Shown here piece by piece: positions 17,036-23,799 of a stretch of 56,524 nucleotides of DNA; position 1 is the stretch's first letter, and every line of letters begins with the position of its first letter. The notes under the pieces are model-generated. The model searched no databases. It had not been told where the DNA came from and worked only from the letters and a program-made list of their open reading frames with translations. The stretch comes from a virus, in IMG/VR virus record IMGVR_UViG_3300005613_002794, positions 1-56,524 of that record; one strand, written 5' to 3'. The position numbers and the translations under genes were made by a program.

Positions 17036-17123
17036 GGTCCCGTGACCTCCCGCGCGTCTTATAAGCGTGTCCGCTAAAATGGGGGGCGGTAGCGGACAGG
17101 TTCAACTCCTGGCGGGACTACCA
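17036..17123 (+). ncRNA. D-armless tRNA-like RNA with encoded CCA
   Basis: GGUCCCG(U) at 17036-17043 pairs with (G)CGGGACU at 17112-17119, giving a 7-8 bp acceptor stem, then A and an encoded CCA. CAGG-UUCAACU-CCUG (17097-17111) is a T-arm with a standard loop. CGCGU-CUUAUAA-GCGUG (17053-17069) has the form of an anticodon arm with UAU at the anticodon place. UCCGCU...AGCGGA (17070-17096) makes a long variable arm. Only about ten bases lie where a D-arm should be, so it is not a canonical tRNA. The 8+4 helix split and long variable arm recall tRNA-Sec-like or allo-tRNA forms. Confidence 0.55.
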
Positions 17124-17124
17124 A

Positions 17125-17445
17125 TCACTTCGAGTGTAGCTCTCTATGACAATTAGCGCATACCAAGATACACTTGTCTAGTTCTTCTTTGAGGGTTTCC
17201 CACTTTCTACAGTGAGAGCCTGAAATATTGAAATCTTTGGTAGACTCGTCCAGGTGGTGGAAGTCTAGTGCTACGAGGCATTTCTTGTAGCCACACTTTT
17301 GACACTCGCCTCCTTTGTAGTCTACAGCTTTCTGCTTCAGTGAATGCCTTCTAGCATTCACATGGCAGGAGTTACAAACCTTCTTGGTGTGTCCTGCTGA
17401 TCTTTTATACTCGAACTTTCTTGCACATTTTTCGCATGTATTCAT
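17125..17445 (-). CDS. HNH homing endonuclease
   Basis: 106 residues from the ATG at 17445, chosen because AGGAGG lies at 17455-17460. Cys pairs CEKC and CNSC form an N-terminal zinc finger; CQKCGYKKCLVALDFHHLDEST and CILVCANCHREL form the HNH catalytic and zinc motifs. It is a paralogue of the HNH at 12276-12752. It ends two bases after the CCA of the tRNA-like RNA, as if the RNA gene were its target site. Confidence 0.85.
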   Translation of the reverse strand: MNTCEKCARKFEYKRSAGHTKKVCNSCHVNARRHSLKQKAVDYKGGECQKCGYKKCLVALDFHHLDESTKDFNISGSHCRKWETLKEELDKCILVCANCHRELHSK

Positions 17446-17514
17446 ATGTAAGAGCCTCCTATGCTCTATCATATATAGTTACCAACAACCAACAAACAAC
17501 TTACAGGAGAAATC

Positions 17515-17721
17515 ATGAACGAACTAGCAGAAAAATACCTTTCGCAGGCTCTCGAAGGAGCAGAGCAAGCAACCCAACAAATTGATCAAGCAATCGCCCA
17601 ACTTGAAGCACAACTAGAAAAGATGCAGGAGCAACGCTCCGAAGTGGGAGAAGCCGTTTCTGATCTAAAGTCTGTCCTTGGTTTGGAGGAAGAGGATGTC
17701 GATCAAGACTCGCAAGAGTAA
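17515..17721 (+). CDS. Small coiled-coil protein
   Basis: 68 residues with an AGGAG Shine-Dalgarno just upstream. LAEKYLSQALEGAEQATQQI and then AQLEAQLEKMQEQRSEVGEA give a continuous heptad-like helix with an acidic tail (LEEEDVDQDSQE). Probably an oligomeric adaptor. No family recognised. The next gene starts inside it. Confidence 0.6.
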   Translation: MNELAEKYLSQALEGAEQATQQIDQAIAQLEAQLEKMQEQRSEVGEAVSDLKSVLGLEEEDVDQDSQE

Positions 17722-17893
17722 TCGAATTAAGTTTGGGATGTTTCACTCTGAGTCGGATGCAAAAGCAGTCTGCGACAAGCAAGCTAAACAACCCAATTTT
17801 GCTAACTCTAAGTTCTACACCATCAAAATCAAACGAGGTAAAGAAGGACAAAAGCCTTGGTTGGCATATTGTCTGACTCCCTTGAGTAACTAA
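17696..17893 (+). CDS. Small basic protein of unknown function
   Basis: 65 residues from ATG 17696 (MSIKTRKSNRIKFGMF), overlapping the upstream gene by 26 bases in another frame. Basic, with a beta-rich second half (FYTIKIKRGKEGQKPWLAYC). The longer TTG start is less likely. No family recognised. Confidence 0.5.
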   Translation: MSIKTRKSNRIKFGMFHSESDAKAVCDKQAKQPNFANSKFYTIKIKRGKEGQKPWLAYCLTPLSN

Positions 17894-18001
17894 TTTTTGA
17901 GGCAGGATTTAGAGACATCTCTTCGTTCTTCATGATTGGCTCAATCCATAAGACCTCTTTTTACAAGCCTGGATGGTGGAATTGGTATACACATCAGACT
18001 T

Positions 18002-18688
18002 AGTTCTTTTTTAAATTTGAGTGCCTTTAGGGGAAACCCTTTAGGTAGAACCTTTCAAATTCGGGGAAGCCTTTAGCATGGTAATCCCGAGCCAAGCTCA
18101 ATACGAGCCCTTATTCTTACCTCGATAGGTAGGAGTAAGAGCATGGCAGTTTGGACAAAGCAAGGTAAGGTTATCAAGAGTGTTATTTTGATGGTTTCCA
18201 TCAATGTGTTCTAACTCTAATGGGATGGGGTTTCCTAACCATTCAGACTGTTCACAGTTATAACACTTAGCTTCAAAGAAGTTTTCTTTTAGTAATCTCT
18301 GTCGAAGACGATGAGAACTACAGGAATACTTGTTCGAAAGATAATCTTCAATTGGTCTTTTGGGACCAAACTTCTTGCTTTTGTTCCAACCCTGCCCTTT
18401 GAGATGGGAAGTATCAAGGTTGAAGTGAGCAATCGCTTTTCTTAGAGTTTCGTAATTACCTCCTGCTGGAGTAACACCTAACTTATTAAGAATCTGGCGA
18501 TAAGAGATGCTAGTTGCTAAAGCATCTTTCAGTTCTTCTAATGTATATTTTCTTAGTTTCATAGCTTATTGAGAAGGTGTAGAGACTTGACGGAAGGCAC
18601 CTTAGTAATATGGTGAAGAGAAAGTCCAGACCACAAATGCCTTTACTATTATATAGTATGGTCAGCAACGAAAGTTGTAGTTGGTAAG
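18002..18688 (+). ncRNA. Group I (IC3-like) self-splicing intron in tRNA-Leu
   Basis: 687 bases ending in G (omega-G at 18688). Core blocks match the Anabaena tRNA-Leu intron as I remember it: CAAATTCGGGGAAGCC, GGTAATCCCGAGCCAAGC (P3/P4/P5 region), then, after the endonuclease insert, GAAGGTGTAGAGACTTGACGG (P7/P3 side), AAGAGAAAGTCCAGACC (P8/P7) and AGCAACGAAAGTTGT (P9). The endonuclease gene occupies the P6 loop on the opposite strand. Splicing should be autocatalytic with exogenous guanosine. Confidence 0.88.
18098..18562 (-). CDS. HNH homing endonuclease inside the tRNA-Leu intron (antisense)
   Basis: 154 residues. The N-terminal TLEELKDALATSISYRQILN and NYETLRKAIAHFNLD form a helix-turn-helix-like DNA-reading part; the C-terminal half has CYNCEQSEW, PLELEHIDGNHQNNTLDNL and CPNCHALT, a complete HNH zinc module. 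It lies in the P6 loop of the intron but on the opposite strand, so it cannot be translated from the pre-tRNA and needs its own promoter; this also avoids ribosomes disturbing intron folding. Its likely role is homing of the intron into intronless tRNA-Leu genes. Confidence 0.88.
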   Translation of the reverse strand: MKLRKYTLEELKDALATSISYRQILNKLGVTPAGGNYETLRKAIAHFNLDTSHLKGQGWNKSKKFGPKRPIEDYLSNKYSCSSHRLRQRLLKENFFEAKCYNCEQSEWLGNPIPLELEHIDGNHQNNTLDNLTLLCPNCHALTPTYRGKNKGSY

Positions 18689-18745
18689 AAAATCTGACGC
18701 CGCGAGGCATACGGGTTCGACTCCCGTTCTAGGCACCAAAAACAT

Positions 18746-18821
18746 TCCTCGATAGCTCAGTTGGTAGAGCATCTGGCTGTTAACCAGAGTGTCGCAAGTT
18801 CGAGCCTTGCTCGGGGAGCCA
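18746..18821 (+). tRNA. tRNA-Asn(GUU)
   Basis: Complete cloverleaf: acceptor UCCUCGA/UCGGGGA, D-arm with AGCUCAGUUGGUAGAGC, anticodon arm UCUGG-CUGUUAA-CCAGA with GUU, T-arm GCAAG-UUCGAGC-CUUGC, discriminator G and encoded CCA. It starts eight bases after tRNA-Leu and probably shares its transcript. Confidence 0.93.
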
Positions 18822-18832
18822 CCTTACAACAA

Positions 18833-18853
18833 GCACCCATAGCTCAATTGGAT
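18833..18853 (+). pseudogene. 5' relic of a tRNA-Arg-like gene
   Basis: These 21 bases match the first 21 of tRNA-Arg at 19188 with one difference (acceptor GCACCCA then the D-arm start). The match stops inside the D-loop, where a protein-coding frame begins. About 160 bases later a weak T-arm-like GGTTCGATTCC and an ACCCACCA end follow (19010-19034). It looks like a tRNA gene broken by insertion or deletion. Confidence 0.6.
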
Positions 18854-19009
18854 ATGAATAAAGAAACATATAAAGAAGAACGCGACCAGCTTCTAAGGGA
18901 TAAAATAAGACTCTTAGAAGAGTTATCTTCTATGTGTGAAGAAGCCTGTTATGGGGATGCTATTCGACAAGAACTAGAAGAAACACGGAAGAGATTGGTA
19001 AGGGATTGA
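18854..19009 (+). CDS. Small helical protein inside a broken tRNA
   Basis: 51 residues from ATG 18854 (MNKETYKEERDQLLRDK). Highly charged with a long amphipathic helix. Reading further upstream in frame would run through tRNA-Asn, so the ATG in the tRNA relic is chosen. There is no clear Shine-Dalgarno. It may be a real small gene inserted into a tRNA or a chance frame. Confidence 0.4.
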   Translation: MNKETYKEERDQLLRDKIRLLEELSSMCEEACYGDAIRQELEETRKRLVRD

Positions 19010-19031
19010 GGTTCGATTCCAAGAATACCCA

Positions 19032-19187
19032 CCAAAAATCATAGAGGGGTTTAACTCTGCATGTTAATTAAAGAGGGGACTCTCGATTCTCCGCCCCGAT
19101 GTACAAAATCCTGGTGAGTAACGAGAAACGCTCGCTGTTACAATAAAAAGGCAGAGCGGCCTTACCCAGGTACTTACAACATGGAAG
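19032..19187 (+). other. Non-coding stretch between tRNA relic and tRNA-Arg
   Basis: No convincing gene. It contains tRNA-like debris (GGGGACTCTCGATTCTCC) and a short stem GTAACGAG/CTCGCTGTTAC with a bulge (about 19115-19140). It is probably transcribed as spacer of the tRNA cluster. Confidence 0.4.
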
Positions 19188-19264
19188 GCACCCATAGCTC
19201 AACTGGATAGAGCGACGGACTTCTAATCCGTAGGTTTCAGGTTCGAGTCCTGATGGGTGTGCCA
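19188..19264 (+). tRNA. tRNA-Arg(UCU)
   Basis: Complete cloverleaf: acceptor GCACCCA/UGGGUGU, D-arm UAGCUCAACUGGAUAGAGC, anticodon arm ACGGA-CUUCUAA-UCCGU with UCU reading AGA, T-arm UCAGG-UUCGAGU-CCUGA, discriminator G, encoded CCA. AGA is a frequent Arg codon in this phage, so the tRNA fits a supply role. Confidence 0.93.
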
Positions 19265-19282
19265 TCAAAAAGAGAGTATAGC

Positions 19283-20005
19283 TTGAAGAATCACTATCGA
19301 AGTATTTTTATCTCCGACACTCATCTGGGCAATAAAAATTGTCAAGCTGAAAAACTATTGAGCCTCTTGAAGAGTGTAGAGTGCGATAGACTTTACCTCG
19401 TTGGTGATATCATTGATGTGTGGTCAATGCAGGCTAGTAAACTTCATTGGACTCAGCCACAAAGCGAGATTATTCGCAGAGTGCTTAAGATGTCCAGGAA
19501 CACAGAGATTTACTATGTTGTTGGCAACCACGACGCAATCGTAAGACCTTTCTTGCCTATTGACATGGGCAACATCAAGATCGTAAATGAAGCAATACAC
19601 ACTACAGCGCGTGGTAGAAAGCTTCTTGTTACGCACGGAGACATCTTTGATCCTTTTGTGGTTCGTTACGAGTGGATCTCTAAGCTTGGAGCTAAGGTAT
19701 ACGATCTGCTGATCAATGCTAACAGTTCTATTAACTGGGTCAGAAGGATCTTTGGTCTAAAATACTGGTCTCTGTCTAAATACATCAAGTACAGGTCAAA
19801 ACGAATCACGAACGTCATTGACAACTTTGAAAACCTTTTGGTTGATTACGGCAAGCAAAATGGATACGATGGTGTTGTTGCGGGTCACATTCATACTCCA
19901 GACGTAAATAACGCCAAAGGATACTATAACTGTGGTGATTGGGTAGAAACCTGCTCTTGGCTATCAGAAGACGATTACGGAAATATAAAACTGAACTACT
20001 TCTGA
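19283..20005 (+). CDS. LpxH-like metallophosphoesterase
   Basis: About 240 residues. SIFISDTHLGNKN (DxH), LVGDIIDVW (GDxxD), YVVGNHDA (GNHD), LLVTHGDIFDP and VAGHIHTPD (GHxH) are the five calcineurin-fold metal blocks in order, and the spacing fits UDP-2,3-diacylglucosamine hydrolase LpxH or a close relative. It could cleave a pyrophosphate in lipid A synthesis or another phosphodiester. The start is uncertain: an ATG at 19253 lies inside the 3' end of tRNA-Arg, and TTG 19283 is the first outside it. The C-terminal YYNCGDWVE is copied at 24607-24726. Confidence 0.8.
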   Translation: MKNHYRSIFISDTHLGNKNCQAEKLLSLLKSVECDRLYLVGDIIDVWSMQASKLHWTQPQSEIIRRVLKMSRNTEIYYVVGNHDAIVRPFLPIDMGNIKIVNEAIHTTARGRKLLVTHGDIFDPFVVRYEWISKLGAKVYDLLINANSSINWVRRIFGLKYWSLSKYIKYRSKRITNVIDNFENLLVDYGKQNGYDGVVAGHIHTPDVNNAKGYYNCGDWVETCSWLSEDDYGNIKLNYF

Positions 20006-20466
20006 TGATAGATCAAATTAGGAAACTAGAAGACAACTGGGAGACAGTCCTAGAAGAATACAACTCGATCAAAAGCACCGAGAAGTATTTTGAGAGAGAT
20101 TTGTATGTTGGGGATTGGGATGTCTACCCCTTCTTGTTTTTTGGCAGGCCGTTCCCCGAAAACCAATCAGCCTGCTCCAAGACTTGGGATATGCTAAAAG
20201 CGATCCCTGGATTGACAACCGCGAGCTTTTCGATCCTAACTCCACACACTGAGATCTTTCCTCATACAGGATTTACCTCAGAGGTAATAAGATACCACTT
20301 AGGCTTGGAGATTCCAGACAACTGTGCTATAACAGTAGAGGGGAGAGAGTTTAAGTGGCAACAAGGAAAGATATTTAAATTCGATGACACAAAAGAACAC
20401 TCAGCCTACAACAGAAGCGAGCGAGACAGAGTTGTCCTGCTCTTCGATGTTAGAAAAGATCAATGA
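20005..20466 (+). CDS. Aspartyl/asparaginyl beta-hydroxylase-like 2OG oxygenase
   Basis: 153 residues, ATG overlapping the previous TGA. ILTPHTEIFPHTG contains the first His ligand, VIRYHLGLEIP the central strand with Arg for 2-oxoglutarate, and FDDTKEHSAYNRS the distal His, followed by RVVLLFDV; this is the AspH (PF05118) pattern. The enzyme hydroxylates Asp/Asn in proteins or a small metabolite. It forms a run with the phosphoesterase upstream. Confidence 0.75.
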   Translation: MIDQIRKLEDNWETVLEEYNSIKSTEKYFERDLYVGDWDVYPFLFFGRPFPENQSACSKTWDMLKAIPGLTTASFSILTPHTEIFPHTGFTSEVIRYHLGLEIPDNCAITVEGREFKWQQGKIFKFDDTKEHSAYNRSERDRVVLLFDVRKDQ

Positions 20467-20632
20467 ATATGCTTCAAGCCAACTTCAGCGTTGGTGCGAA
20501 GTTTACGACTACGATCAACATACTGATTCGGGCAAATCCCTCAAAGCTCATGCAGATGCCTGTATTTCTGCATACACTGAACTACTATCCTTTTTAAGAG
20601 AGTTAGAGAAAGACCTTGAAGAAAGACTGTGA
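20447..20632 (+). CDS. Small helical protein of unknown function
   Basis: 61 residues from ATG 20447 (MLEKINEYASSQLQRW), overlapping the previous gene by 20 bases. Mainly helical with a charged C-terminus (LRELEKDLEERL). A longer start is possible. No family recognised. Confidence 0.5.
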   Translation: MLEKINEYASSQLQRWCEVYDYDQHTDSGKSLKAHADACISAYTELLSFLRELEKDLEERL

Positions 20633-20915
20633 CGGAACCTATGAAAGTATTGGATGGAATGTTGGAGAACTTGTCTCAGCTAAACAACGTGCTTATGGCG
20701 ATTCTTTCGGACGAAGTGGAGAATGCCTTCGTCAAATGTTTCCCAATGGCATCAAGCCAGAGCAATATGATGACCTTCTCACCATCGCTAGGATTCTAGA
20801 CAAACTATTTAGAATTGCCAACGACAAGAATGCCTTCGATGAAAACCCTTGGCAAGACATTTGTGGATACTCTTTGCTAGGAATGAAGCGCCATGCTGAA
20901 CACAACGATTCCTGA
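20616..20915 (+). CDS. Conserved phage protein, paralogue of 25308-25565
   Basis: 99 residues with a TTG start at best. GELVSAKQRAYGDSFGRSG and PEQYDDLLTIARILDKLFRI match the protein at 25308-25565, so the genome holds two copies. The helical pattern with conserved AYGD and RILDKLFR suggests a small metabolic or nucleotide-binding helical bundle, but I know no function. It overlaps both neighbours. Confidence 0.6.
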   Translation: MKKDCDGTYESIGWNVGELVSAKQRAYGDSFGRSGECLRQMFPNGIKPEQYDDLLTIARILDKLFRIANDKNAFDENPWQDICGYSLLGMKRHAEHNDS

Positions 20916-21477
20916 GTTTTACTGCCTAGCTAGAAAAGAGTTCTTTTACAATCAAGAGAAAGGGCATGGTGAGTTTGTGCCTGTCATGCTTTTCGGTGCA
21001 AGATCACGCGGAGGCAGAGTGCTAGAGTTTCATGCCATGACAGATTCGGGTATGCAATTCTTAGGATTGCCTCCACACGCGATCTGCCATAAGCCTTGCA
21101 AAAAACCTCTGATCCAAGACTCCCAACTCTGGGACTGTTTCGGTGATGAAGTTACTGTGGAGAAGTTTGATTATCTTGAGGGGATGCGGTGCAAGTACAG
21201 ACGAGAAAGTGATGGCAAATGGCTTTCGGGTAGGTACATGATGACCTTCGACTGGACGGGTAATGCATTCTCTGATGATCCTTCACAGCGTAAGAATGGT
21301 CATCTTATCGAGCTAGATTCTGGCAACTACACAATTCAACCAAACAACAGGACTTTATGGTTCGATCCTTCTTGGACCACGAACGAGCCTGATCTAGATT
21401 GGAAAGTAAACGAGCATGTGTGGTCATCAGAAAACCAACATGCTCGTCACAAGGAAAACAAGTTCTTCTACGATTAG
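20893..21477 (+). CDS. Protein of unknown function (194 aa)
   Basis: 194 residues starting MLNTTIPEFYCLARKEF. Beta-rich with many aromatic residues (LIELDSGNYTIQPNNRTLWF) and two Cys pairs (CHKPCKKP). It ends facing the minus-strand block, overlapping that block's last stop by four bases. No family recognised. Confidence 0.55.
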   Translation: MLNTTIPEFYCLARKEFFYNQEKGHGEFVPVMLFGARSRGGRVLEFHAMTDSGMQFLGLPPHAICHKPCKKPLIQDSQLWDCFGDEVTVEKFDYLEGMRCKYRRESDGKWLSGRYMMTFDWTGNAFSDDPSQRKNGHLIELDSGNYTIQPNNRTLWFDPSWTTNEPDLDWKVNEHVWSSENQHARHKENKFFYD

Positions 21478-21989
21478 ACCCCTCGATCGTAAAGATCTTG
21501 TCTTAGCGTATTGAATGGGGTGATGTTGCCGTAGTTTAGTTCAATCGTTACCTCACCTTCATGTGATGAATTCTTGGGGTGGTCTTCTAAACGAATGTTA
21601 ACGCTGTCCATAATTTCACCGTTATCACATTTAAACTCGACCACCCCAGGATTCGCGTTATCAGCAAAAACCACTTGACCGTAAATACCCGAAACATTAC
21701 CCGCTGCAATATCGTCTGTGGTAATTTCGTTAGCGATATGTGAGTGTGTTGTCATGCTAAATGCTGTATGCGAAGTAGGTCCGCTAGGCTCAACCCATAC
21801 CACAGCATGATCTTTTGGCTCGCTTTGGTAATCGTAGTAAATTGCTACTCTAGCATAGTTGCACTTGATTCTAGCTCCATTAGAATCCACGAAAGGGAAT
21901 CCAGAAGCATCACCATCCATGGTTATTGAAGATACAGCATAACCATAGGTTCTTTCGCCGTCAGTCAGATTTAAAGATAGACCAGCCAT
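21474..21989 (-). CDS. Probable structural protein of unknown function
   Basis: 171 residues. Beta-strand-rich sequence with many Gly, Asn and Asp residues (GLSLNLTDGERTYGYAVSSI; EGEVTIELNYGNITPF), no signal and no membrane segment. It reads like a capsid or tail accessory protein. It follows the DUF6321-like gene without a gap, so the three minus-strand genes here form one operon. Confidence 0.5.
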   Translation of the reverse strand: MAGLSLNLTDGERTYGYAVSSITMDGDASGFPFVDSNGARIKCNYARVAIYYDYQSEPKDHAVVWVEPSGPTSHTAFSMTTHSHIANEITTDDIAAGNVSGIYGQVVFADNANPGVVEFKCDNGEIMDSVNIRLEDHPKNSSHEGEVTIELNYGNITPFNTLRQDLYDRGV

Positions 21990-22475
21990 TTAGCAATTCC
22001 ACTTACGAAGTGCCTTGTTAATCCGTGAATCAGGATCATTCGCAGTCTTGGCACTCGTAAGTCTTTTCTTCATTCCACCCATGCGAGCACAGAAGGATTT
22101 TCTACGACTGGCTGCCTTCGATCCCTTCTTTAGTTTACTGGGTTTAGTCGTAACAGCAGTCTTTAATTTTGATCCTGGATTGGCTGCTCTGTATCTAGCA
22201 ACACCTTTTGCTGTAAGACCTCCTGCTTCGGATTTATCACCACTCTTTACAGAGAAGTTCTTTGGCATGGTGCCCTTCTTTCCTTCTGCAATAGCGAATG
22301 CCATGGTAGCATAAGTGTTGATGATGGACTCGTTCTTATTTTTGCTTTTGTTACCCCAGTTAGCAGCACCAACCTTTCTACACTTTACGAGCGCACCAGA
22401 AGCATAAGCTGAGGGCCAAACACTGTAGCGGGACTTGACCTTGTTGTAGCAAGCGTCTTTCTTTTCATTAATCAT
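21990..22475 (-). CDS. DUF5872/DUF6321-like basic protein
   Basis: 161 residues. SVWPSAYASGALVKCRK is the DUF5872-type N-terminal motif, and GGLTAKGVARYRAANPGSKL, SFCARMGGM and DPDSRINKALRKWNC form the DUF6321-type C-terminal part. It is very basic. These families are widespread in marine phages and giant viruses; function is unknown. Overlaps the upstream gene by four bases. Confidence 0.7.
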   Translation of the reverse strand: MINEKKDACYNKVKSRYSVWPSAYASGALVKCRKVGAANWGNKSKNKNESIINTYATMAFAIAEGKKGTMPKNFSVKSGDKSEAGGLTAKGVARYRAANPGSKLKTAVTTKPSKLKKGSKAASRRKSFCARMGGMKKRLTSAKTANDPDSRINKALRKWNC

Positions 22476-22903
22476 TTTGATTTTCTTTTTGGTTTATCAG
22501 TAGAAACATATGTGGGCTTTGCTGCGCCTGTTTTTTGTGGTTGGCCTGGATCAGCCTTACGCTTTCTTCTTTGTGCGGACTCGCGTTCGGACTTAGACAT
22601 GGACGCTCTCTTTGCAGAGGACACACACTTTGGAGTAGTCTTTTGTCCAGGCTGACGAGCGCAAGGTTTACCCGACACTACTTGTACCCAACCAGGCTTG
22701 CCACCCTTTGAACGAGAATTCTTAAACCAGGCATGGAGTCCTTCTTCACGAAGTTTCTCCATACTCTCTCTGAGCTTGGCTTTCTTTTTTACGCAGTTGG
22801 GATAACGCTTACCAAACATGGTCTTCATGCCCTTCTTTTCGTACCCAGCCCAGCACTTCTCGGCTAACATATTTTTAAGTTTTTCTCGCTTATCCATTGA
22901 CAT
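22472..22903 (-). CDS. DUF5872-like basic protein
   Basis: 143 residues, strongly basic. WFKNSRSKGGKPGWVQVVSG, KPCARQPGQKTTPKCVSS and the downstream RRKRKADPGQPQKTG segment are the shared motif set of DUF5872-like phage proteins. A TATAAT at 22921-22926 and an ACGGAG Shine-Dalgarno lie before the ATG, so this mRNA has a short leader. Function unknown; DNA or virion association is plausible from charge. Confidence 0.65.
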   Translation of the reverse strand: MSMDKREKLKNMLAEKCWAGYEKKGMKTMFGKRYPNCVKKKAKLRESMEKLREEGLHAWFKNSRSKGGKPGWVQVVSGKPCARQPGQKTTPKCVSSAKRASMSKSERESAQRRKRKADPGQPQKTGAAKPTYVSTDKPKRKSK

Positions 22904-22980
22904 TTAGCACTCCGTCTGGTATTATATACCCTATTCAGTAAGTAATTTAGAGTAATAACTAACTAATTCTCGCAGCTCAC

Positions 22981-23484
22981 ATGAACATTTTCTACCTTGA
23001 CTCCGACCCGAAACTTGCCGCCAAGTACCATTGTGATAAACACCAAAAAATGATCTTGGAATCTGCCCAACTTTTGTCTACAGCGCATCGTGAGACTGGT
23101 TCACCTTGGGCTGATCAAGTTTATAAGTCTACTCACAAACAACACCCTTCGAGTCTTTGGACGCGAGCCAGCCAGGATCACTATAGTTGGCTTTTTGAAC
23201 TATTCAGAGAGCTTACCAACGAGTTCCACAACCGTCGAGGCAAGACACACGCATCATGGACCAAGCTAGGTCATATCCTCTGCCACAACCCCCCTGGGTT
23301 GCCTTGTGCTGGCTTCGAGCCCCCTCCCCTATGTATGCCCGACCAGTACAAGCAGGAAGACGCTGTGGAGGCTTACAGGGCCTATTACAGAGGCGACAAG
23401 GCCAGCTTCGCCAAATGGGACTGGCCGACTGCTCAGACCCCTAGCTGGTGGGATTTTCCCAAGTTTTCTCAAGTCGGGGCTTGA
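22981..23484 (+). CDS. Conserved phage protein (MNIFYLD...CDKH family)
   Basis: 167 residues. The N-terminus MNIFYLDSDPKLAAKYHCDK, the middle STHKQHPSSLWTRASQDHY and the PPLCMPDQYK...AYRAYYRGDK segments match a protein family I have seen in many marine myophages without a proven role. Some annotations call it a DNA glycosylase; I cannot confirm that. The last codons lie inside the promoter of the next gene, and this end is copied at 25687. Confidence 0.6.
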   Translation: MNIFYLDSDPKLAAKYHCDKHQKMILESAQLLSTAHRETGSPWADQVYKSTHKQHPSSLWTRASQDHYSWLFELFRELTNEFHNRRGKTHASWTKLGHILCHNPPGLPCAGFEPPPLCMPDQYKQEDAVEAYRAYYRGDKASFAKWDWPTAQTPSWWDFPKFSQVGA

Positions 23485-23508
23485 CATCTGCCGATAATAC
23501 AGTATAAT
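23481..23508 (+). promoter_or_regulatory. Consensus promoter giving a leaderless mRNA
   Basis: TTGACA (23481-23486), 16-base spacer, TATAAT (23503-23508), then seven bases to ATG 23516 with no room for a Shine-Dalgarno. The TGA stop of the upstream gene lies within the -35. The whole segment is duplicated at 25687-25750. Confidence 0.8.
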
Positions 23509-23515
23509 ACTCCCT

Positions 23516-23788
23516 ATGAGCTACAAACAAAGCAAAGATCTTCAGAGTATTTGTCGATACGTTGAGTACGTTCGTGATACGCTTAATCGTAAATCTAACT
23601 CCCTAAACTCTTCGTGGTGTAAACTTCAGCCAATGGCTACTGAAGAACGCTGGGGTTATGATTCTGTCAAAGAGACTGATCTGGATCCTGTTTTCCAGGA
23701 GCTTTTTGATTCCATGGATGAACTCGCTAATGTGTTTACTGTTCTTGAATCTAAGATTACTGATTATATTAATCATCAATATCGCTGA
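23516..23788 (+). CDS. Small helical protein from a leaderless promoter
   Basis: 90 residues (MSYKQSKDLQSICRYV start), helical throughout with an acidic middle (DSVKETDLDPVFQELFDSM). The ATG falls where transcription should begin, so the message should be leaderless. No family recognised. It heads a short run with the lipoprotein and coiled-coil genes. Confidence 0.6.
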   Translation: MSYKQSKDLQSICRYVEYVRDTLNRKSNSLNSSWCKLQPMATEERWGYDSVKETDLDPVFQELFDSMDELANVFTVLESKITDYINHQYR

Positions 23789-23799
23789 TAAATTATCAA

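Larger units (their letters stand above)
17967..18738 (+). tRNA. tRNA-Leu(UAA), interrupted by a group I intron
   Basis: Exon 1 is 17967-18001 and exon 2 is 18689-18738, including the encoded CCA. Joined, they give acceptor GCCUGGA/UCUAGGC, a D-arm with GGUGGAAUUGGUA, anticodon stem UCAGA/UCUGA closing loop CU-UAA-AA, a class II variable arm (CGCCGCGAGGCAU region) and T-arm ACGGG/CCCGU. The intron splits the anticodon after U34, the same place as the classic cyanobacterial and plastid tRNA-Leu(UAA) intron. A functional tRNA needs RNA splicing. Confidence 0.9.

Noticed and set aside
18761-19009. 82-codon plus-strand frame
   Set aside because: Its first 31 codons run through tRNA-Asn and the tRNA relic; only the part from ATG 18854 is plausible.
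19068-19268. Minus-strand frame containing GLEPETYGLEVRRSIQLSYG
   Set aside because: It is the antisense of tRNA-Arg and its flank; this peptide pattern is a well-known false gene made by tRNA complements.
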